DNA of 64,000 bases, from NCBI GenBank assembly GCA_963995525.1, contig OZ023206.1:2369565-2433564 (forward strand). The letters run 5' to 3'. Position 1 is the first letter of the stretch. Each line of letters opens with the position of its first letter. The translations under genes and the position numbers were made by a program. The notes under the pieces are model-generated. The model saw only the letters and a list, made by a program, of their open reading frames with translations, did no database searches and was not told where the DNA came from. The DNA is from Escarpia spicata (Eukaryota > Annelida > Polychaeta > Sabellida > Siboglinidae). Below are positions 34,982 to 47,696 of the stretch, piece after piece.

Positions 34982-37948
34982 TCATATCACAATAATATCA
35001 TATTTGTTAATCATATTAGTTTTGAACTGATTAACAAATGAGCGGAAATTTTGCACTTTTGCAATGTTGACAGGTAATGAATTCCAAATTTTTACACCGT
35101 AATTTGACAGATACCGTGATTTGATATTAGTTCTCATACACTGACGTACATATTGACATTCTAATCGAGAAGAATATAATGTGGTGTTTTTAGTAAACAG
35201 GCTTTGCACATTGACAGGTATTGGCATATTGTTAAAGGTCTTAAACAGAATTGACTGGATCTTCAAATGTACCAAGTCTTTAAATTTCAATATTCGATAT
35301 CGGTGAAATAACATACTAGTGTGACACAATCTGTTGACACCTCACATTAATCTAACCACCCTTTTTGTAGTATAGTAATACAGTATACAGTGGTACTATA
35401 TGTGGTTCCCCAAATTGCACAGCAATACGTAAGTATTGGTAAACGCAGTGAATAATATAGTGTAAATAGGCTTTTGGTTTCTAGGACTTGACTTGCACTG
35501 TATATAACTCCAGTTACTCTAGAAATGTTAGTCTTCACACAATTTATATATATTTTTCCAATCCAGCTTTTCGTTAATCATAACTCCAAGGAATTTTGTC
35601 TTATTAATATAACCCTGGCAATTTGATTATTGTGAATTCTAATATCTAGTTCACAATTTAATTTGTTTGTTTTTGATACATTGAGTGCCAGCTTATTTAG
35701 AGTGAACCATGTATACAGTTTATCCAGTTCACAATTTACAACCCTTGTAAGATTTAGTATATTTTCATCAGAGTACAATATGTTAGTGTCATCAGCAAAC
35801 AACACACATTTCAGTAATTGAGACGCATTGCATATATCATTTATATACAAGATAAAGAGCTTAGGCCCTAATACAGACCCCTGTGGTACACCACATGAAG
35901 TGCCTAAGAGCCTAGAACAATGGTCGCCTATCTTTACAAACTGTTTTCTGTCATGTAAATAACTTTCAATCCATTTTTCTGCTATACCACGGACACCATA
36001 GAATTTCAGTTTTTCTATTAGTATAGAATGATTTACTGTGTCAAATGCCTTTTTTTAAATCAATGATGACACCCAGAGCGTGTTTCTTTTTATCTATTGA
36101 TGTACTAATTTCTTCCACCAAATCAAGTAATGCATATGAAGTGGACATTGATGGTCGAAAGCCATATTGGCTCTTTGATAGGACATTGTTATTTTCTATA
36201 AATGGTTCAAGTCTTATATTATACAATTGTTCAAGTACTTTTTAGAACTGGCACAACAGAGCTATTGGTCTATAATTATTGAATTCTGTTCTTGAGCCAT
36301 TTTTAAATATTGGAATATTTTTTGTTACTTTCATGCTGGAAGTTTCCAGTTTCAATTGATTTGTTAAATGCAGTGGTCAATGGTCTAGTGATGGCTTGTA
36401 TAACCTTTTTGATGATAACCATGTTTATATCATTACTATCCAAGGACGCTTTGTTTTTGCAAGCGTTAACAGTGTTTATGATCTCTACTTCACTGACGGG
36501 TTTAGGAACAGACTGTTTTAGTTCTGTTTTTAAGATAGTCATGAACTGATGCACCATTTACAGGTGGATCTATTTTAGCAGCTAGCTGCTGGCCAATATT
36601 TGCAAAGAAAGTGTTAAAACCGTCTGGTATGTCACTCTTATCTGTAATTCTTATGTCATCATTTACAAAGTAGTCAGGATAAGAAGATTAATTTTGACGT
36701 TTATTAATAATAGTATTTAAAATCTTCCACGTTTCTTTCATAGTTTGTTTCTGTTCATCCAATAGCCCTTTGTAATAGGTTTCTTCAGCATTTCTTAATA
36801 TTGTGGTTAGTTTGTTCTTATACTTTTTGTAGCACTGTTCTGTTTCATCAGATCTACTTTTGAGAAATCTTCGATATAAATAGTTTTTCTTGTGACAAGC
36901 ATTTTTCAACCCACTTGTTATCCATGGTTTTTGATGGTTCACATGCTTTGTTTTTATTTTATAGGCTGGACAATTTTTATTATACTTTCCCTTAAATAAT
37001 TCTCGAAATGTGTCATAAGCCATATTAACATAATTGGCATTAATAACATGTTCCCATGTTTCACTACTTAAGTCGGCTATTAGAGAATTTATGTTTTCAT
37101 TCTTTACATTTCTTACATATTAATTGGATTGTGATTTTTGTTAATCATACCATATTTACATAAAGTGAAAACTGGAAAATGGTCGGTTATATCATTTATT
37201 AAGATACCATTTGTGGTTCGCTTGTTTATACCATTTGTAAATATATTATCAATCAGAGTGTCTTTAGTTATTCTTGTTGGTTTACTAATGAGAGGGTATA
37301 AGCCTAGGCTATACATAGTGTCAAGAAACAGTGTTGTGCCTACGTGGTTTTCATGTTTCAGTATGTCAACATTAAAATCTCCACATAAGAATAATGTCTT
37401 ATTTGTTCGTATATTGCCAAAGATGTGTCCCATATTTTCATAGAAAGTATCAACGTTAGATGCAGGTTTGCGATAGATACAGCTTTTTTTGGTGTTCTAT
37501 TGTCAGTTCGACTGTAACACATTCAAATATATCGTTTACAGCCAAGGATTTGTTTTGGACTTTTGAAGAATTGATGTCTTTATGCACATAGATAGCAACA
37601 CCACCTTCTCTTACATTTTCTCTATCGACTTGGAAAGAATTATACATTGGTAGATTATACTGTTGGGATGTTGCAGGCTCATTCCACGTTTCTGAGATGG
37701 CAATTACATCAAACACCATGTTTAAGTTATCTAGATATGTTTCAATTTGCTTGAAATTTGTTATCTAGATATGTTTCAATTTGCTTGAAATTTGCATTTA
37801 GACTTCTTGCATTGAAGTGTATTATTGTAAGACATTCAGATATACCTTTATGGGTGGGCGGGTGTAAATAGTATTTGGAAGATGGTAAGTCATCATTAAA
37901 AACATTATTATCTGAGACAAAATTGTAAACCAGGCACATATATATCAT
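34982..37948 (-). pseudogene. Non-LTR retrotransposon ORF2 (endonuclease and RT), multiply frameshifted
   Basis: Downward on the minus strand: IIHFNARSLNANFKQIETYL, FDVIAISETWNEPAT and REGGVAIYVHKDIN, then TLFLCGDFNVDIL and ITDHFPVF (endonuclease). A linker follows, then the RT: LSKSQYGFRPSMSTSYALLD, LVEEISTSIDKKKHALGVI, CGVPQGSVLGPKLF (reading through a frame break), VLFADDTNILY and LNKLALNVSKTN. The C-terminus gives YGVKIWNSLPVNI. At least eight frame breaks are spread evenly, so this is a nearly full-length but aged copy. It belongs to the jockey/I/CR1 side of LINEs; the exact clade is unclear. Confidence 0.8.
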
Positions 37949-38037
37949 GATATTTGTAGTGAAATTGTTCTACTTCAAGATCACAGTCATCTACATTGTC
38001 ATGTGATGACGTTATGACCATTGTTGTGTTGTCACTA

Positions 38038-38719
38038 GCCATTTTAGCTTAGTTTGTTGAAGTCGGCATGCATTTTGACCTGGATAGGTGTGGATTGTTC
38101 ATTTTTCTTGACGTAGACAACACAGTTTGTCCAGGTGCTGTGGATTTTTCTGTCTTTGCGGAGTGTGCGGGCGTGGTGAAATAGTTCGTTGTTGAGGCGT
38201 GAGAGGTGATCGTTGAGAAATATGTTCGTGCCTTTCAGTGACTTTGGTTTTCATCACCTATGCTCGTTTGTCGTTGCTGTGGAATTGTGTGATAGCTGGG
38301 GTTGTTCCATCTCGTCGTTGTGGTAGGCCATGGATTGCCGTGATCTCATGCTCATGTATATTGACATGCAACTTTTCCCGAGCAAAGGCGATGAAATTAC
38401 GTTTCATAACGGTTACCTCGCTGGTTGACGGTTCAGATGGTGGGGTCGATGTTGAGCCGGAGCCAGAGGTGCTTGTTGTTGGTCGGGCGGCGACACTTTT
38501 CGCAAACGAGTGAAGACTTGATCCAGTTACAATCACGTTCTTTTTCTTTGAGTGTTGCTCGAGGTTCGCGACACTGGATTCGAGAGTTTCCACTCGTGTG
38601 TTCAGTTTGCTGATCACGTCGTCTTTAGCTTTCAGGAGCTTTAGCAGGTTGTCGAGCTGCGTTTCACGTTTCCTATTTGTTTCCTTCATCTCATCGAAGT
38701 TTGCACACAGATGGTTCAT
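38038..38719 (-). pseudogene. ORF1 of the same LINE (coiled coil plus RNA-binding domain)
   Basis: The frame starts MNHLCANFDEMKETNRKRET, forms a coiled coil (KLNTRVETLESSVANLEQH), then KKKNVIVTGSS and a Ser/Thr/Pro linker. Next come FAREKLHVNIHEHEITAIHG and TTPAITQFHSNDKRA. After one frameshift near 38258 it resumes as NIFLNDHLSRLNNELFHHAR, TLRKDRKIHSTWTNCVVYVK and a stop. Coiled coil, RRM-like core and the L-x-x-x-R-x-L-x-K-D-x-K-I-x-x-x-W end are the standard LINE ORF1p layout. It lies immediately 5' of ORF2, as expected. Confidence 0.7.
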
Positions 38720-38729
38720 GGATTGCTAG

Positions 38730-39660
38730 AATTCAACAATGTCCGCATCAATATGTTTCGGACCCATGGCTGTATCAGAAACGATCGGTCGAACTGTGCA
38801 ATGCTAGTATTACTGCCCACTTGTTATTTATTGTTATTTTGTAGAGAATTTGTTTTAAATTTGAAACTCTTCTTACGTCAGTTCATCCGCGTGTGATTTA
38901 CATTTCACGTAGTGTAATTGTTACTGGATTTTTATTTTGCAAAGTGCAGATGTTAATGGATAACTTGCCGGCACCCACATTGTCCACCACAAATAACCGG
39001 AAACGCATTAACAGAAAATGGAGTACAATAAGAACTTCTGCTAATTACTATTTCGTTTAACTGTATCATGTTTCTTTCATAATTTTAATTACAATGTCGG
39101 AGTACACTGGGATACTTTTATGATGCTTGAAACAGAACATATACTAAGACACAAGGATCTGCGCTTGGACACAAGGATCCGCGCTTGCGTCAAATATGGT
39201 ATGGTCGTTTCTTTCTGCATGAATTTCAAAATATTCTTATTTGTCCTAACTTGGTTGTATACATTTATAACAATATCCATATATAGCCGCATGGTGATAT
39301 TTGTGTTCGAAAGTTTTTAAATACGGTTTGCATGAGTAGATTGGCTTCCTTGGCAACAAGTCACGACATTGATTGGGATAACAAGATGATGTAATTTGTA
39401 GACACTGAGTTGAAAAAGCGCGCGCAACACAAACCTCCCCAAGTCAACTGAAAGAATAGTATAGCTTCTCAACATAATTGTGTATATTCAGGCTGCATTC
39501 AGAATAAATTAAGATACCCGCAACTAGAGCCTTGTGTCTACCGCATTTAGTATTATTAAGTCTCGTTGAGCGCGGATTTCCCGCCTCTATTCTACTCTTG
39601 ACTTCGTGTAAATAAAGGCTACGTAATAGTTCCATCCGTATAGAAACGCGCAGATCAGGT
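38730..39660. other. Unassigned sequence between two LINEs
   Basis: The first part may be the 5' UTR of the minus-strand LINE. A 17-bp phrase ACACAAGGATCYGCGCT is tandemly repeated near 39150-39185. No gene is recognised. Confidence 0.4.
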
Positions 39661-39666
39661 ATGTGA

Positions 39667-40092
39667 CATCAAGCGTGTTGTGAACAGACACTCACGATAT
39701 TCATCTGATATGTACATCAAGCGTGTCGTGAACAGACACTCACGATATCCATCTGATATGTACATCAAGCGTGTCGTGAACAGACACTCACGATATTCAT
39801 CTGATATGTACATCAAGCGTGTCGTGAACAGACACTCACGATATCCATCTGATATGTACATCAAGCGTGTCGTGAACAAACACTCACGATATCCATCTGA
39901 TATCTACATCAAGCGTGTTGTGAACAGACACTCACGATATCCATCTGATATGTACATCAAGCGTGTTGTGAACAGACACTCACGATATCCATCTGATATG
40001 TACATCAAGCGTGTTGTGAACAGACACTCACGATATCCATCTGATATGTACATCAAGCGTGTTGTGAACAGACACTCACGATATCCCTCTGT
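39667..40092. repeat. 48-bp minisatellite, about nine copies
   Basis: The unit starts CATCAAGCGTGTYGTGAACA and continues GACACTCACGATATCCATCT, then GATATGTA. Units are exactly 48 bp, so a plus-strand frame stays open with a 16-residue repeat (RVVNRHSRYPSDMYIK) that runs into the LINE ORF2 start. The array sits at the 5' edge of that LINE. Confidence 0.95.
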
Positions 40093-43000
40093 GAACCAGC
40101 GAACAATGTCCACTTATCTGTTACTTGCACTACTGATCTCGGATGATCTACTGTTGAACCCCGGACCAGTTGAATGTACATGTGAAGTATGTGAGAAGGC
40201 TGTCGCCTACTATCGCCGTGCTATGTGTTGTGACGAATGCGATACATGGATCCACACTGGTTGTTGCGGAGTATCACCCAAAGAGTATCGCCACTTACAA
40301 AATTCTAATGTCAGCTGGTACTGCACTCATTTTCATTGCCAAATGTTTCAAACTCTTTTCTTAGCGACAGCTCCATACTATTAATGACCATATGACCATA
40401 TGACTTGTTGTCGGACTCAGAGTCTGAAACCGGTGACAATGTTGCAGACTCTTGGGTCCGAACTTACAAACCGGAACAAACCAACTAACAAGCCTAAATC
40501 AAAACCAATTAAGGTTATGGTCATTAACTACAAAAGCATACTAAGCACAGGTAAACGCACCCAGTTTATGAGTACTGTGGAGGCCGAGGGTCCCGATGTA
40601 GTGATTGGCACAGAGTCGCACGTAAATGCATCGGTGTCTGATGGAGAAATCTTCCATCCAGGATACGATGTCTACCGAAACGACGGAGACAGGAATGGTG
40701 GAGTAGTATTTGTTGCCATAAAGAATTGTTTTATTTCGTTGGGGTTGCCCGAGTTTGACTCGGACTGCGAAACTGTATAGGCAAGAATGCAGGTGTTCGG
40801 GTGCCGGACTCTGATAGTGGGATCATACCACAGACCGCCTAACTCCACTATCGATGCACTCTCTCGTCTGGAGGACTCACTGGGCCGTATTACCTCGAAA
40901 TACCCAGCGGCAAACATTGTTTTGGTCGGTGATTTTAACATGCAGGGCATCGACTGGGAAACCAAGTCGGTGAACTGAAACCCCCAGTATGGCAATGGTA
41001 TGAGTCAGAAACTGGTTGATATCTGCAATGACTTTTCTTTGGACCAAGTGGTCGGAATACCTACACGTCTCAACAATAATATACTGGACCTGATTCTTTT
41101 CACAAACCCTAACCTGTTCAGAAATATTTCTACTCTCAACGGAATTAGTGACCATGACATTGTCACCACCGATCTCGACATCAAAGTACCAATAAACAAG
41201 AAAAAAACAGGATCGTTTATATATATAAACGAGCAGACACGGGAGCCATCAAGAAAGAGTTGGAGGAATTTAATATAAACTTGTTGGGAGAGGACTTCAA
41301 TTTGCGATCAGTTAAAGAGAATCGGCTTATGTTTAAATTAATTGCACTCGATAGCATTAACATATTCATTCCTACGAAGAAACCATCAACTAGGATTAAT
41401 CTCCCATGGATGTCACGAGATATTTACAGACTAATTCGCAAGAAATAGAGACTATATATAACAAAGCAAAGAAGATACAAAACAATCAGGACTGGGCTAT
41501 CTTCAGAAAGCCCTGGACACATGTAAAAAAATAAAGCTAACCGCTGCGTATCACAACTATATTGATAGCATGCTTGACGTCGAGGGCAACGATGAAAGGT
41601 CAATCCCCAAGAAAGTTTAGCCATACGTCAACAATTTAAGAAAGGACTTTATTGGTATACCATCACTGAAAGACCACAACAATCATCCAGTCCTAGGAAG
41701 GGGAAAGCCGATATACTGTCAAAGCAGTACCAAACTGTCTTCATAAAGGATGATCTTGTCAACATTCCAATCAAGACTCAGTCACCATATTCCGCAATGA
41801 CGGGAATCACTGTCTCAATAAATGGTGTACACAAGCTGTTACTTAGACTGAAGCCCGGCAAAGCGCATGGCCCTGGCGCAATCCCAAACAAAACTCTAAC
41901 GGAGACAGCTGATCAAATTGCACCTTGCCTGGCTAGAATATTCCAACAATCCATCGACACGGGTGAGGACCCCTTGACTGGAAACATGTTAATATATCAA
42001 CAGTGTTCAAGAAGGGTGACAAATCAGTCGCGGCAACCTATAGGCCAGTATCCTTCACATCAGTATGCTGCAAACTATTTGAACATATTACCTCAGTTCA
42101 GTTCACCCCGAGACCTGTAAGGTCGCAGGGGATGCCATGAGGGACGCAGTCGCAGCGAATGCTCTCCACCCGGGGCGGTCTAACGCAAGTCTCAGTAGCG
42201 TTTGGACGTCAAGGTCGGTCCACTCCCGTATGTTGTCCATCCAAGTCTTCCTGTGCCTGCCTCTCTGTCTGCTGCCTTCCAGAGTGCCTTGCATGATTGT
42301 CTTGGCAAGGGAGTCGTGGCGTGCGACATGGCCGTACCATGCGATATTTATCTTCTTCACTGTTGCGAGGAGTGGCTCCTGCGGGTATGCCAGGGCAGTG
42401 ATCCGTCTTCGGACAAAGTCATTGGTCTTGTGCTCGGCCCAAGATATGTGCAGCAGGCGTTTGAAGCACTTGGTCTCAAACGCCTGTATCGTCTTCGTCG
42501 TTGCAGCCGTCAGTGTCCAACTTTTGCAGCCGTAGAGCATGTTGGAGACAACAAGGGTTCTGTACAGTTTGATCTTAGTTCATCTTTGGTGAGCGTGGAG
42601 CCGATATATTTGAACGCATCCACTTTCTCCAACGTCAGGCCGTTCATCGTGATGTTCAACAGTGATGTTTTCACTGCTGCTGACCATCACCTTAATCTTT
42701 TCGTTGCTTACTTCCATGCCGTAAGCATATCATCTACAGCAACATAATGGACCATCTGGAATCTAATACACTGTAACAGCATCGTAGATTACCAGCATGG
42801 GTTCAGGAATAAGCATTCCTGTGAGACACAATTAATCGGTGCCACAGAAGACATTGCAAAGAATATAAATAACGACCACCAAACTGACCTCCTAATGCTG
42901 GATTTTTCTAAGGCCTTTGACACAGTGCCCCATGCACACCTCACGGGAAAACTCCACTATTACGGGGTCAGTGGTGGAGTCAACAACTAGATTTCAAATT

Positions 43001-43796
43001 GGCTTACTGACAGAAAGCATAATGTAGTAATAGATGGCGAGTCGTCAGAAGAAGTGATAGTCGAGTCTGGGGTACCACAGGGCACTGTACTGAGCCCACT
43101 TCTTTTTCATTATATGTCAATGATATAGGAGAGGGCGTCACCTCTAACATCCGGCTTTTTGCCGACGATTGTATTTGATGCTGGTGTATCAATAACAGTA
43201 ATGACACACAAGCCCTCCAGTCCGACCTGCGAAGGCTGTTGGACTAGTCTGCAGCCTGGCAGATGCATTTTAATATTAATAAATGCTCATTTATGCATAT
43301 CACCAAGATCAAGAGAAATCTGTATAAATGGTCAGAGAAGACTAAACAATCGGCTTACTTTACACTAGTTCGTCCTAACCTCGAATACGCGAGCGCTGCT
43401 AGGGACCCATACGCTAACAAATATTAACGAACTTGAGAAAATACAGCAACGAGCTGCGAGATTTGTAATGGGTAACAACGGTCGGGAAAGCACCGTAACA
43501 TTAATGATGAAAACCCTCAAGTGGTAATCACTAGAACGCCGCAGAGGTCAGCCGCCTAGCAATGTTCTATAAATCTCTACACGGATAAACAGCCCTTCCT
43601 TTGCCGAGCCACCTTGTTCACTCAATTACCAACACTCGTGGCCACAGTGAACGATTTATTCCGGTGCCTGCAAGGACTCAGGTTTATGCTAACAGTCTTT
43701 TAATAGAAGAGTAAAGAACTGGAACGGTCTAACCGAAACTGTTGTGTCTGCAGCCACGGTGGATACTTTGAAATCTAGGCTGGGCAGACGACTCTA
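40093..43796 (+). pseudogene. CR1-group LINE ORF2 with N-terminal PHD finger, interrupted
   Basis: After MSTYLLLALLISDDLLLNPG comes a PHD-type zinc finger (CTCEVCEKAVAYYRR, CCDECDTWIHTGCC, WYCTH). The endonuclease is in pieces: VINYKSILSTGKRTQF, IGTESHVNASVSDGE, GGVVFVAIKNC, VGSYHRPPNSTIDAL, IVLVGDFNMQGIDW and GISDHDIV. The RT follows: LLRLKPGKAHGPGAIPNKTL (about 41840), then after an insertion SCETQLIGATEDIAKNINND, LMLDFSKAFDTVPHAHL, VESGVPQGTVLSPLLF and IRLFADDCI. A C-terminal VDTLKSRLGRRL ends at a stop near 43796. A PHD finger ahead of the endonuclease is known in CR1-like families. Many stops and frameshifts are present. Confidence 0.75.
42105..42730 (-). mobile_element. RTE-type LINE fragment inserted in the CR1-group LINE
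   Basis: The minus strand encodes an RT tail: AYGMEVSNEKIKVMVSSS (partly in another frame), then MLYGCKSWTLTAATTKTIQA, FETKCFKRLLHISWAEHKTN, INIAWYGHVARHDSLAKTIM, RQRGRHRKTWMDNIREWTDL and WRAFAATASL. This is the C-terminus of a second RTE-like family, different from copies 1 and 2. It is 5'-truncated. It splits the host RT between its KLFEHI motif and the HIIYSNIMDHLES continuation. Confidence 0.75.
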
Positions 43797-43799
43797 ACA

Positions 43800-44712
43800 T
43801 TCCCTGTAGTGCTTTAGAACATGCCCCCGCCCCCTATATTGGCATAATTACCTTATTGTTTTTCCATCTATTATACAGACATAGACATAGACTAAATAAC
43901 GTGTCACAAGAAGAATAATGTAGGGAATCAACTTGAATTTGATGTGATTTTATTCTGCTGACGACATCGTTACAGTCATGCATATTCACATGTTTATATA
44001 ATATAGTATAGACATGGAAACGCATAGTATATAAACAGGATAGTTCAGAATGACGCTTAACTGGGCGACTGATGATAAGTATGCATACATATATATATAT
44101 ATATATAATATTATACATATATTATCCACCTTGGATAACCATAACAGCTACTGTTGCTTATTTCCACTGGTGTCCAGATATGTGTTGATAAGGTGACGCT
44201 CAGACTGCCAAAGTTACGTTTTCTGATAGTTTTGCATATTTGGGATTTCATTTTGTGGTGTTTCTAATTTATGGTCTATATTTACTGCATAATAGTAGTT
44301 AATACGTTCAACTGCTAAATGGCATCGAACATGTTACAATTATTGCGTGCCCACTTTAGACCATCGATTAGTAACAGTTGGCTACCAAGGGCAACGACAG
44401 TACAACACGTCCGAATCGGCGTTGTCGGCTGCTCTTTTTATACAATAATATTAAATAAATGTGTAACAATCCACATAAATACACTAAGTTCAAGCAAATC
44501 TTCCACTGACAAACATATTTTCATGTATAAAAGAAAGTTTTAAGGCTAGGTCATACATAATAATTATTTTTATATATTCATAGTCCCACGTCCTGTGCGG
44601 CCACGCGTAAATAATCCACCGAGACCATGTATTTTTAATGGCGTCCCGTGTGGGGGCAGCACTAGTCCGTGGAAGCCAGACATACTTTGATGGCCTCTCG
44701 TATGTGGCACGA
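43800..44712. other. Spacer between LINE and RING gene
   Basis: Mostly AT-rich with no gene. The right part (44580-44712) is the putative 3' UTR of the RING gene; an ATTAAA on the minus strand near 44633 could serve as its polyadenylation signal, but this is weak. Confidence 0.4.
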
Positions 44713-44972
44713 CTAGTCGATGGAGGCGCTGTATACTTTTATGGCGTCCCGTATGGGGGCGCGACACATCAGACAGTTGGCTCCGCGTGCGCGCAGTTCC
44801 ATGCCACACGGGTAACACACGCACATGTGACCGCACTGGTAGAACACTGTGTCCACGCTGCGGTCAAGACATATCAGGCAGCGTCCGTCACTGGCCGGGC
44901 GTGATGAAGGCAGTGAGATGTCGGACGTATCTTGTTCATCAATGTGAGGGCGACTTATCGTGTCGTCAACGG
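44713..44972 (-). CDS. RING E3 ligase gene, exon 8 (RING finger and stop)
   Basis: The terminal exon follows acceptor TCTGTTTGTAG in phase 1 and encodes residues 405-490. The RING lies at 436-474: CLIC (C436, C439), C451-G-H453, a C455-V-C457-x-x-C460 cluster, and CLMC (C471, C474), closing with RAPIRDAIKVY. That is the C3HC4/C3HC5 RING style of Neuralized-type E3 ubiquitin ligases, where it recruits E2 enzymes. No Neuralized homology repeat is visible in this protein, so it is not NEURL1 itself. The eight exons 51546-51733, 49142-49250, 48125-48308, 47468-47696, 46702-46846, 45977-46177, 45355-45511 and this one join in matching phases to a 1473-nt coding sequence (490 residues). Substrate and location are unknown; no signal peptide or membrane segment is seen. 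Confidence 0.85.
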
Positions 44973-45025
44973 CTACAAACAGACGGATCGGTGGGAACAA
45001 TAAGCTCTACACGCACGCACGCACG

Positions 45026-45179
<154 letters not shown>

Positions 45180-45354
45180 CACACACCTCATTATATCAAC
45201 ACAAAACGTGTTATGCAATACTATAAATAAAAATAGATTAGATAACACTTCAAAATTATGATTCATCAACTGGCTCGATTTCATTTGTCGTTTCAGCAAC
45301 TAAAAAAGGTTGAACCATTGGGTTGAATTGTCATCCACGTGACCCGTGACGTAC

Positions 45355-45511
45355 CTGTTGTCACGTAACTGCGCGCCAGACTGGCGGCCACCTCTTGCCT
45401 GATGGAGCGCTGTATCTCGAGCTGCAAGTCGAAGCTCAGTTGCACCGACCTCTGCAACGATTGCATCTGACTCCGCAGCTGTTGTACCTCATGTCTCAAC
45501 GCTCGATTGCT
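45355..45511 (-). CDS. RING E3 ligase gene, exon 7 (coiled coil)
   Basis: The exon is bounded by acceptor TTCGGTTGCAG (phase 0) and donor GTACGT (phase 1). It encodes SNRALRHEVQQLRSQMQSLQ, RSVQLSFDLQLEIQRSIRQE and VAASLARSYVTT. Regular heptad spacing of L, V and M predicts a coiled coil immediately before the RING, a layout that usually drives dimerisation of such ligases. Residues 353-404. Confidence 0.8.
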
Positions 45512-45689
45512 CTGCAACCGAACACGCGGTGCATTATGGGTGTGTTTTGTACCGCTTCTTTACTCAGGGCTATGTCATGTCATCGAGTAGTCAGAACTCA
45601 GTTATACGAACATGGGCAAATGGGCACAGGTCGCTATATCAAAGAACATTATAGAATTTAACACACTCATCTGGTAGTAAAACACGGAC

Positions 45690-45976
45690 ACTGATATCTC
45701 ACATATGTCAGTAAGACACGGACACTGATATCTGACACCTGTCAGTAAGATAAGGACACTGATATATCACACCTGTCAGTAAGACACGGACACTGACATC
45801 ACTCACCTGGTTATTAAACACGAACACTAACGTTATTCACATGGTTATTAAACACGGACATTGACGACACTCACTTGTCAGTAAGACACGGACATTGACG
45901 TCAATCATCCGGTCATTAAACACGGACACTGACGTCACTCAACTGGTCATTAAACACGGACACTGACGTCACTAAC
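45690..45976. repeat. About 34-bp imperfect tandem repeat in RING intron 6
   Basis: Units of the form ACACGGACACTGACGTCACT followed by CACCTGGTCATTAA occur about eight times with drift toward the left. At least three units contain or nearly contain the octamer TGACGTCA. Confidence 0.85.
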
Positions 45977-46177
45977 CTGGTCGTAGGGCACGGACACGGC
46001 AGCCGTGGCGCTGACCACTGAGATAGCGTCCAGTTCGTCCGACAGTGACCCGGCCGAGAGATGGGCGCCGATGCCGAGACTTGAGAAGTCATTGCGGCGG
46101 TGAGACGCTGAAGACGGCAGTGACCGCAGCGCCTCCTGGGCACGGCGTCCGTCAATACCAGAGTCGGCTACTTGGCG
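45977..46177 (-). CDS. RING E3 ligase gene, exon 6
   Basis: A 201-nt exon, phase 0 on both sides, with acceptor TTTTTGACTGCAG and donor GTTAGT. It encodes RQVADSGIDGRRAQEALRSL, then PSSASHRRNDFSSLGIGAHL and SAGSLSDELDAISVVSATAA, ending VSVPYDQ. The segment is Ser/Ala-rich and probably disordered. It has no internal ATG-initiated frame, so it is easy to miss. Residues 286-352. Confidence 0.75.
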
Positions 46178-46701
46178 CTGCAGTCAAAAATACGCATTTT
46201 CTCCTATTTCGTGGCGAATCCGATCTAGACATTTACTAATAAAAATAATGAATTTATGTGGACCATGCTGAGCTACCGATTTGCAGTTTCAGCTGTATGT
46301 TTGAAGGAGTGAGATTTCCCATTAAGCGCAATGCGTTCATGGGCCGTCAAACTTCATAGATATACATTCCTGACTGATTTTCCAACAGCTAGCGTGGCAG
46401 TTGACTCGTTACTAAATGTCAATTACAATATATCTAGATTACACCCCTTTAAGACTTCAGTATTTTGTGAAACAACGTCTAAAAGTTAACGTACGTATTC
46501 ACTAATGGGTGTTGTCATACCCGTATTAACGTATACGCCAACTCATGTAGGCCTACATGCCTACTTGTGGAGAATGTGTGACCAGCAAAATGTTTAGCAG
46601 AAACTGTCTTTTAGCACAATCTGTGTATGGCGTCTACTGTGATAATTTGAGTTTTTGAGAACAATATGGCGGCGAGACACCGGATGTAGACGGAGCCTTA
46701 C

Positions 46702-46846
46702 TCTAAGGTTCCTCTCGAGTCGGTCCCGCCGCTCGCTGTGGAGAGTCGACGTGACGAGTTGTCGCTGGACGAGATCGCTGATCTCCGCGACGAGACTCTC
46801 TCTCTCCGCCTCCTGTAGTCGCGTCCACAGCGACGTCCCGTCCGCC
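46702..46846 (-). CDS. RING E3 ligase gene, exon 5
   Basis: Enters in phase 2 after acceptor GTGTTGTTCAG and leaves in phase 0 at donor GTAAGG. It encodes ADGTSLWTRLQEAERESLVA, EISDLVQRQLVTSTLHSERR and DRLERNLR. Helical, charged sequence with an L-V-x-x-Q-x-V/L motif of the kind seen beside exon 3 (LVERRPVSSML); the two may be related repeats. Residues 238-285. Confidence 0.75.
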
Positions 46847-47467
46847 CTGAACAACACACTCACCCTTTACCTTTGTAGGAAGCAATAGTTACTTAGAACA
46901 GTATGTACAGGCGTGGGGACAATAGTAAGAAGGACGTAGATGGCAGGCATCGAACGTAGTGATTTTGGGATATTGAGGCTCACCAAAACTCTCCAACTGC
47001 ACCCCTGGCTGAAATATTGAGGGGTAAACTTGTCTCAAACACCCTCCCGGTCCCAGCCACCACTCAAGATATTGGGGGCACAGTTGCCCAGGTTCCGACG
47101 CCAATGACTATGTTAGACGAGCGCGTATAAAAATCTGTTCCAAAACAGAGATACCTTAATTACGAAGTACGTCTAAAAGGATGCGCCTTGACGACACTTA
47201 AGACCAGGAGATTCTTTAGGAGATCAGATACGTTTTATTTAAATTTTAGTGCAAATTGTTATGAATATATATTATATTGATAGATATAAATATTTTTATC
47301 AATTTTATTTAAATGAAACAACATGTGCCAGATTAATTTTTTAACTGGATAATTTCTGCGTCAATTATTTATTTTATGTTTCTAATGTAATTGCCCTTTC
47401 TGTGTGTCACATCACCACAGTGAATTTAATGCTTCAGACGCATTGAAGCCGCCTTCACTTAATTTAC

Positions 47468-47696
47468 CTAGTATCAAACTGTTGCAGCCAGGCCTGTGCG
47501 AACGTCGCCGTCGCCTCGGGTAGGCGGGCCTCTCTCGCCGCGTCGAGAATCGTCTCTCGGTGCGCGTGCGTGTGTTGTTGTTCCGGCGACGAAGGCGACT
47601 CTACTTGCTGTGGCTGAGGCCGGTCCGACTGGTTACGTTGCTGCTGGACAGCCACATCCGTTGGTTGTTGATGCGTCTCCGGCTCGTGGACGTCGG
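47468..47696 (-). CDS. RING E3 ligase gene, exon 4
   Basis: Starts in phase 1 at an ambiguous NAGNAG acceptor (CAGCAG, so 47696 or 47699) and ends in phase 2 at donor GTAAAT. It encodes DVHEPETHQQPTDVAVQQQR, then SDRPQPQQVESPSSPEQQH, then REARLPEATATFAQAWLQQF and DTR. The first half is Gln/Pro/His-rich and likely disordered, the second half helical. Use of the alternative AG would add one alanine. Confidence 0.75.
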
